Assembly: GCA_039720395.1 (NCBI GenBank)
Contig: JBBPBK010000102.1
Coordinates: 174,846 to 238,845, forward strand
DNA from: Liquidambar formosana
Taxonomy: Eukaryota; Streptophyta; Magnoliopsida; Saxifragales; Altingiaceae
Direction of reading: 5' to 3'
Length of the DNA: 64,000 nt
The notes below the pieces were generated by a model that searched no databases, was not told the DNA's origin, and saw nothing but the letters and a program-made list of their open reading frames with translations. A program made the position numbers and the translations under genes. Shown one piece after another: positions 58,877-64,000 of the stretch (position 1 is the stretch's first letter; every line of letters begins with the position of its first letter).

Positions 58877-59793
58877 AACCCCCCTACAATAATATGCCCA
58901 CTAACTCACAATAATGGACAATATAAATAAATATTATAAAGGTCATAACACCTCATAAATAAAACATAGTTTGAATCACAAATATTTATTTTATTTATAA
59001 AAATGCAACAGCTATTTCACTGAGGCCAGCGATACTCCAACTCATAATCATCAATACTCTTGATGTAGAGGTACCACCCGCCTCGATTGATCCTCCGATA
59101 ACACATGTTATCCCCACACCTTAGGAAATCTCTTTTGGCCATGAACACATCGTACTACCCATGCACATTGCCCAAGCTCATTTCACAAGTGTAAAGGGTA
59201 CTTTTCAAGTCCGCAACAAAATTCTAAGTGAACCTATCTCCAAACGGGAGATTATGGGTGCCTAAGTCTTGGTCTTCGGAATGACAATAGACCCTCAGTG
59301 TGGTATCATTCCCAAGTAGTAGATGACGAATATTTGGAACTGGGCTTAAACTGGTGAGCCGTAAATGGAAAGTGCTAGAACAAGGAAGAGCACAAAATTT
59401 CTTGTGGGACTTCGTGTTTTTGCTGCTATTGCTGTTGTTGTGCTACGAGTTTATGGTTTTGTAGTGTCTTGCTTGCTTGGTTTGTTTTCCTTTTAATGTC
59501 CAAATTTGTGAAACCAAAGGAAGGTGGCTATTAAAGGAAAAAAGTAACAAGTGGGTCATTAAGAGGGGATTCTGTTTTTGCCAAAATGGGAGGAAAAGTT
59601 TTGGGATTTGTAATTAAGTAGAGGAATCTTTTAGCCATATTTCTTAATTAGTCCACTAACATTTACAATGTAATAAAAATAATAAATTATCTTTTTCTTT
59701 CTTTATGTAGACAATTAATGGATGGCATACATGTTACATAGGCCAACAATAATATTATTTCAAATAATGGACAATATAAGCCCACTAACTCAT
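58877..59793 (-). repeat. SPH tandem unit, array III, position 2
   Basis: 917 bp, starting AACCCCCCTACAATAATATG. Carries SPH9. Confidence 0.85.
59017..59415 (-). pseudogene. S-protein homologue SPH9, heavily decayed
   Basis: The start is destroyed (GTGGGACTTCGTG where the intact copies have GTGGGACTCATG). Stops occur at the VQAQ motif (CAA to TAA), at FTWSF (Trp to stop) and at the VHG-Gln position (TAG at 59155-59157). One base is missing in the CGTCCCCCAAG run near 59310. The C-terminal third still reads CYW, GGWYLYIKSIDD and YRWPQ. It is most like SPH7. Confidence 0.85.
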
Positions 59794-60650
59794 AACTCCC
59801 CAACGATAATATGCCCACTAACTCATAATAATGGACAATATAAATGAATATTATAAAGGCCATAACACCTCATAAATAAAACATAATTTGAATCACAAAT
59901 ATGTATTTTATTTATAAAAATACAATAGCATTTTCACTTAGGCCAGTGATACTCCAACTTATAATCTTGCATACGCTTGATGTAGAGGTACCACCCACGT
60001 CAATCGATCCACCAAGTACACGTGTTATCCCCACACCTTAGGGAATCTCTTTCGGGCACGAACACATCGTACTACCCATGCACATCGCCCCAAATGATTT
60101 CACAAGTGTAAAGGGTACTTTTATAGTCCGGAAGAAAACTCCAAGTGAACTTATCTCCAACTGGGAGATCATGGGTGCCTAAGTCTTGGTCCTTGGAATG
60201 GCAATGGACCCTCAGTGTAGATTGGTCCCCCATGTTGTTGATGACAAATACTTGGAACTGGGCTTGAACTAGTGAGCCAAAAATGGCTAGTGCAACGACA
60301 AGGAGGAGCACAAAATTTCTTGTGGGACTTACGTTTTTTATGCTATTGTTGTTGTTGTGCTGCGAGTTTATGGTTTGTAGTGTCTTGCTTGCTTGGGTTG
60401 TTCGCCTTTTAATGTCCAAATTGTGAAACCAAAGGAAGGTAGCTATTAAAGAAAAATGTAACAAATGGATCACTAAGAGGGGATTCTGTTTTTGCCAAAA
60501 TGGGAGGAAAAGTTTTGGGATTTGAAATTAAATGGAGGAATCTTTTAGCCATCCTTCTTAATTAGTCTGTTACATTTACAGTGCAATAAAAAAATGAAAA
60601 ATTATCTTTTTCTTTCTTTGTGTAGACAATTAATAGAATACATATTACAT
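59794..60650 (-). repeat. SPH tandem unit, array III, position 3 (terminal)
   Basis: Starts at AACTCCCCAACGATAATATG, an altered boundary, and passes into spacer IV after ACATAGGG. Carries SPH10. Confidence 0.8.
59934..60332 (-). pseudogene. S-protein homologue SPH10, start lost and nonsense
   Basis: Closest to SPH5 (INNMGD, FLPDYKSTLYTCEIIWG). The start codon reads GTA (60330-60332) and the Gln after VHG is TAG (60072-60074), as in SPH7 and SPH9. A further TGA replaces the Gln of the ID-Q-GGW motif, and the first Tyr of CYW is altered. An upstream ATG (60471-60473) is in frame with the SPH frame and would give a long leader before the signal peptide, but the TAG still ends it at VHG. Not functional as a full SPH. 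Confidence 0.85.
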
Positions 60651-63600
60651 AGGGTCCGAAATGCATGTCTGTCATAAAGAAGCGATTGAATGGTTCTCTC
60701 TCTTTTGGTACATTAATTCACTTGCTATGTATGTATTATTCTAATCTTGTTGGCTGTCACCATTTTTTATTTTTTTGGTTCTGAGAACCAAATTGAAAAT
60801 AGAAAAATCGCGTCCGGCCTATTTCCTAAATATGAATCCCAAGGGTGGATCTATGATTTTTTTTTGTATGTGTTTTTTTTTTTTTTGTTTAAAACTTCAA
60901 AATTTCTTTGTCCACTAGAAAACTTCATTTTGAACAACTTGTGGAAGAAAAGTTGTCAAAATCTATCACTTAGGTATATTTTTTGGACATTTACGGTCTT
61001 TGTTTCATAAATTGTTAAAAAGTTCATTTACACAATAGATTTTAGAAAAACTTCTTATGCAAACTTATTTAAAATGATGTTTTCTTATAAACTTCGGTCA
61101 CTTTTTATGAAAACCTTTCATATTTTTCATAAACCTTTAAAATATAAAAATAAATAACGATATTAAAAAGCAAGCCTTGGGTGCCAATAGAGGCCCCATA
61201 TGATAATATATATGGGTCTTATCCAAGTGACAGACCATCTAGTTTAGCCTTTTATTCCTGCCCAATATATGTTACTAGCACTTAAGGTTTTTTTTTTTTT
61301 TTTTTTTTTGGAGGGGGGGGGGGGGGGGGGCTCTATTGGCACCCCAAGATTTGTTTTTCATCCCCATTAATTTATATTTCAAGGTTTTATGAAAAATATA
61401 AAATATTTTTTACAAAAACCGATCACACTATCCACTAGAAAAACATCATTTTGAAAGCAACTTTATAAAAGAAGGATTTTTTCAAAATTTATTGTTAAAA
61501 TGGATTTTTTTTTTACCATTTACAGTCTGTTTTATAAATTGATAAAAAAATCCATTTAAACCTTAGGTTTTGAAAGACATTTCTTTTACAAAATTATTTA
61601 AAATTGTGTTTTCGAAGGGACCACAAGCTCAGTTTTCATGAAAATTTTTTATGGTTTTCATAAAACCTTAAAATATAAAATTAATGGGGGATGAAAAGCA
61701 AGTGTTGGGATGCCAATAGAGGCCCCCATTAAGGTTTTCATAAGCCCATAACAAGTACTTTTAGGAGTCTATATATGTTTTTCAGCAGAATAGATTGGTA
61801 TTACTCTGAATATTCCTTTTTCGAAAGTATGGTTTGTTTATGTTAAATCTACTTCCCCCTGTAGAATTGGTTGAGCAATCAAGCTACTCTCTTCTCACAG
61901 TTATCGATTCCTATGGGGATGGGGGATACATCTATCACAGACTGTTAAGATATTAATCTAAACTAAAACCTCAATGGAAGTAAAACCTTTAATGGCTTAC
62001 TAAAAAAAATTTAAAAATTAAAATTGTACGTTAAATCTACTTACTTGTAGATCAGGAACACGCAAATGATTGAATTGCAAGATAGTTGAGTTCTTCTACG
62101 CCCTTGTCGGGGTATAGTCACATCCTCTATGTATATCCTTCTAAAATGTTTATTTTTATTTGGATAAAGCCCTTCACAACCTTTCGTCTACAAAACATGC
62201 CTAATAATATTTTCAAGTGGGCCGTACCATTTCTTGCTTTTTGATGAATTTCTATGTTTTTCCTTAACCGACCACCCTATTTTTTAGAATATTGAAACGG
62301 TCCAAGGAGTTTTGGTGTGGTTCTTGGGTCACACCTCGCTGTAAGGCCTGGAAGCCGGCCACTACGGCCCGTGCAATTCGCTTTTTGGTGATATGGGGCA
62401 TCAACGAAATGGTTGTAGAGAATTGATTGTAAGGTGGTTTCATGGCGTTTAATTGGTTGCATTAAACTCATCGAACCCACCTTGAATCTTTTAATAATAT
62501 TTTCATTATTGAACACATGGATTATTTATTTATAGATTATGGAAAATGAAAATGATAAGTGGATTAGCACAAATCAGAAATACCAGCACGAAAAAGAAAA
62601 TTACGAAATATATTCAGAAAATGGTAAAAAGAGTACTATAGGTTCAAATAATTGGGGTAAGCCAATTGCATGTTATGCAACTAAATTGTCTTCATCAAGT
62701 AGAAAATCATCCTTCTGTCATGAAAACTTTAGCTCTAAGATATGTTATTCTTTTGCCGAGAGATGTAGGTATCATAATCATAAATATCGAAGTTGAGGGG
62801 TGATGTGAAGCTAATAACAAATTGTCATATTGGCTCACAAATGAGACAATCAAAAAACGAAATGCTTTGATATCATATAAGTTTTTAACCTAACAGCCAA
62901 AACAAATTAAGGAGGGAGCCCAAACAAGTATATGAAATCATGTCAAATTTATAATTAGGGAAATGTTATGTATAACACTTTATGTACAACACTAAAATAC
63001 AACACTTTATGTGCATAGTACTACGTGTATAGACCAAACCCCTTTAATTTATTTAACATATCTCTTTTTTCTTAATGTGAGTTGGATGCTGTATAGGGGT
63101 ACTACACGTAGAGTGCTTCATATAGCATGCCCTTATAATTAACCGTGCAATATGAAATATGGTATTTTTCTAACATGAGCCATTAGCTAAATAAAAACCT
63201 AGCTAATATATTTTGGATGATAATTTTCCACTAGGGTTTATACATGTCTGCTTCATGAAGGGATGTGTCATCAGTAAACACCATAAGAGATAGTATATGA
63301 TTCCATGTCCTACCAAACAAATTAAACAAAAAAAAAAAAAAAAAAAGGAACAAATTAAAAGTAATGGATGGAGCCCAAAGGGTTTTCAATGGAGAATAGC
63401 AAGACCAATGGGAAGCCATGCCAAAATTTCTTTATTTCTAGAGGGCAAAATTAACATTGACTTACAATTAAAGATGTAAAAACCATAAGCCAAATTCCTC
63501 CTAGAAAAATAATGCCCTTGCAGGACATGCATATATGACGCATTTGTTGGAAATATTGAACAAAAACATGGATCTCGAAAATCAAAATATGCAAAAAATA

Positions 63601-64000
63601 ATAAAAATAATAAAAGAAATAGACTTATTGATTGAGGCGTGTGCGAACACTGCCCTTAAGAGTTTATTTGCGCCCCTTAGAATGAATCACTCAATGCATC
63701 TAGGTCCTCTAGCACCCCAACCCTCTAGGATATAACAATCGTGTTTCTCATACACGTGCACTCACAAGTACAAGGAACCGAACAGCTTTAGATCGTTCCA
63801 TGAAAATATGCAACAAAATTGAAGAAGGATAGATAGAATTTAATACAAAAGAAGTTTATACATAGAGAGAAAAGAAAGATTAAGAAAAAGTTTTCTAAAA
63901 CTTTTATGATTTTAATTTCATTCCAAAGAAAAGGAAGAAAACAACAAAAAACTACCAAATGATAATAGAAAATACCATTTTTTTCTTCGAAAGATGTGTA
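60651..64000. repeat. Array spacer, copy IV (runs to the window end)
   Basis: Same order as spacers II and III, but about 0.9 kb of copia gag and LTR are missing: CATCGAA at about 62476 (gag tail) joins directly to CCCACCTTGAATC (LTR). A T/G homopolymer block lies at about 61287-61330. The window ends at GATGTGTA, the last bases of the spacer before an SPH unit elsewhere. Confidence 0.85.

Overview
The window is nuclear DNA from a flowering plant, most likely a woody eudicot; the species cannot be told from sequence alone. The evidence is AT-rich DNA, plant-only gene families (S1-type self-incompatibility protein homologues, a plant mobile domain gene), and a dense mix of plant transposons (MITEs, a tRNA-derived SINE, copia and other LTR retrotransposon pieces). 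No rRNA, CRISPR or bacterial feature is present.

The only host-type gene family is the S-protein homologue (SPH) family: short, intronless, secreted proteins. Ten copies are present, all on the minus strand, in three settings. (a) 3.5-16.3 kb holds three dispersed copies of a two-cysteine type: SPH1 (one nonsense codon in the signal peptide), SPH2 (intact) and SPH3 (intact). Their flanks are also duplicated and have been split apart by MITEs. (b) One divergent four-cysteine copy, SPH4 (27.7-28.1 kb), is intact and has a large hairpin in its promoter. (c) A young tandem array lies at 46.9-60.3 kb (SPH5-SPH10). Only SPH5 is intact. The other five carry start-codon losses, nonsense codons or frameshifts, several of them shared between copies. 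The array unit is about 915 bp. The groups of copies are separated by a 4.2-kb spacer present four times, which itself carries a piece of a copia retrotransposon.

Layout: 1-3.5 kb, AT-rich DNA with a Stowaway-type MITE. 3.5-8 kb, the SPH1/SPH2 duplication, one MULE-type MITE and a LINE RNase H remnant. 8-13 kb, SINE and MULE-type MITE. 13.3-16.3 kb, SPH3 and a stack of MITEs. 16.4-25.6 kb, TIR elements, several nested and with clear target-site duplications. 26.7-28.8 kb, SPH4 with a direct repeat downstream and a hairpin upstream. 30.6-33.6 kb, three inverted-repeat elements. 33.6-42.6 kb, nested LTR retrotransposon debris including one solo LTR. 43-44.7 kb, a broken plant mobile domain gene. 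44.9-64 kb, the spacer/SPH array. The last bases of the window match the spacer end that is followed by an SPH unit in two other places, so the array probably continues to the right.

The SPH genes are not a pathway. They look like a birth-and-death family of secreted peptides of the kind used as pistil S-determinants in Papaver and as ligands of unknown function elsewhere. Functional candidates here are SPH2, SPH3, SPH4 and SPH5.
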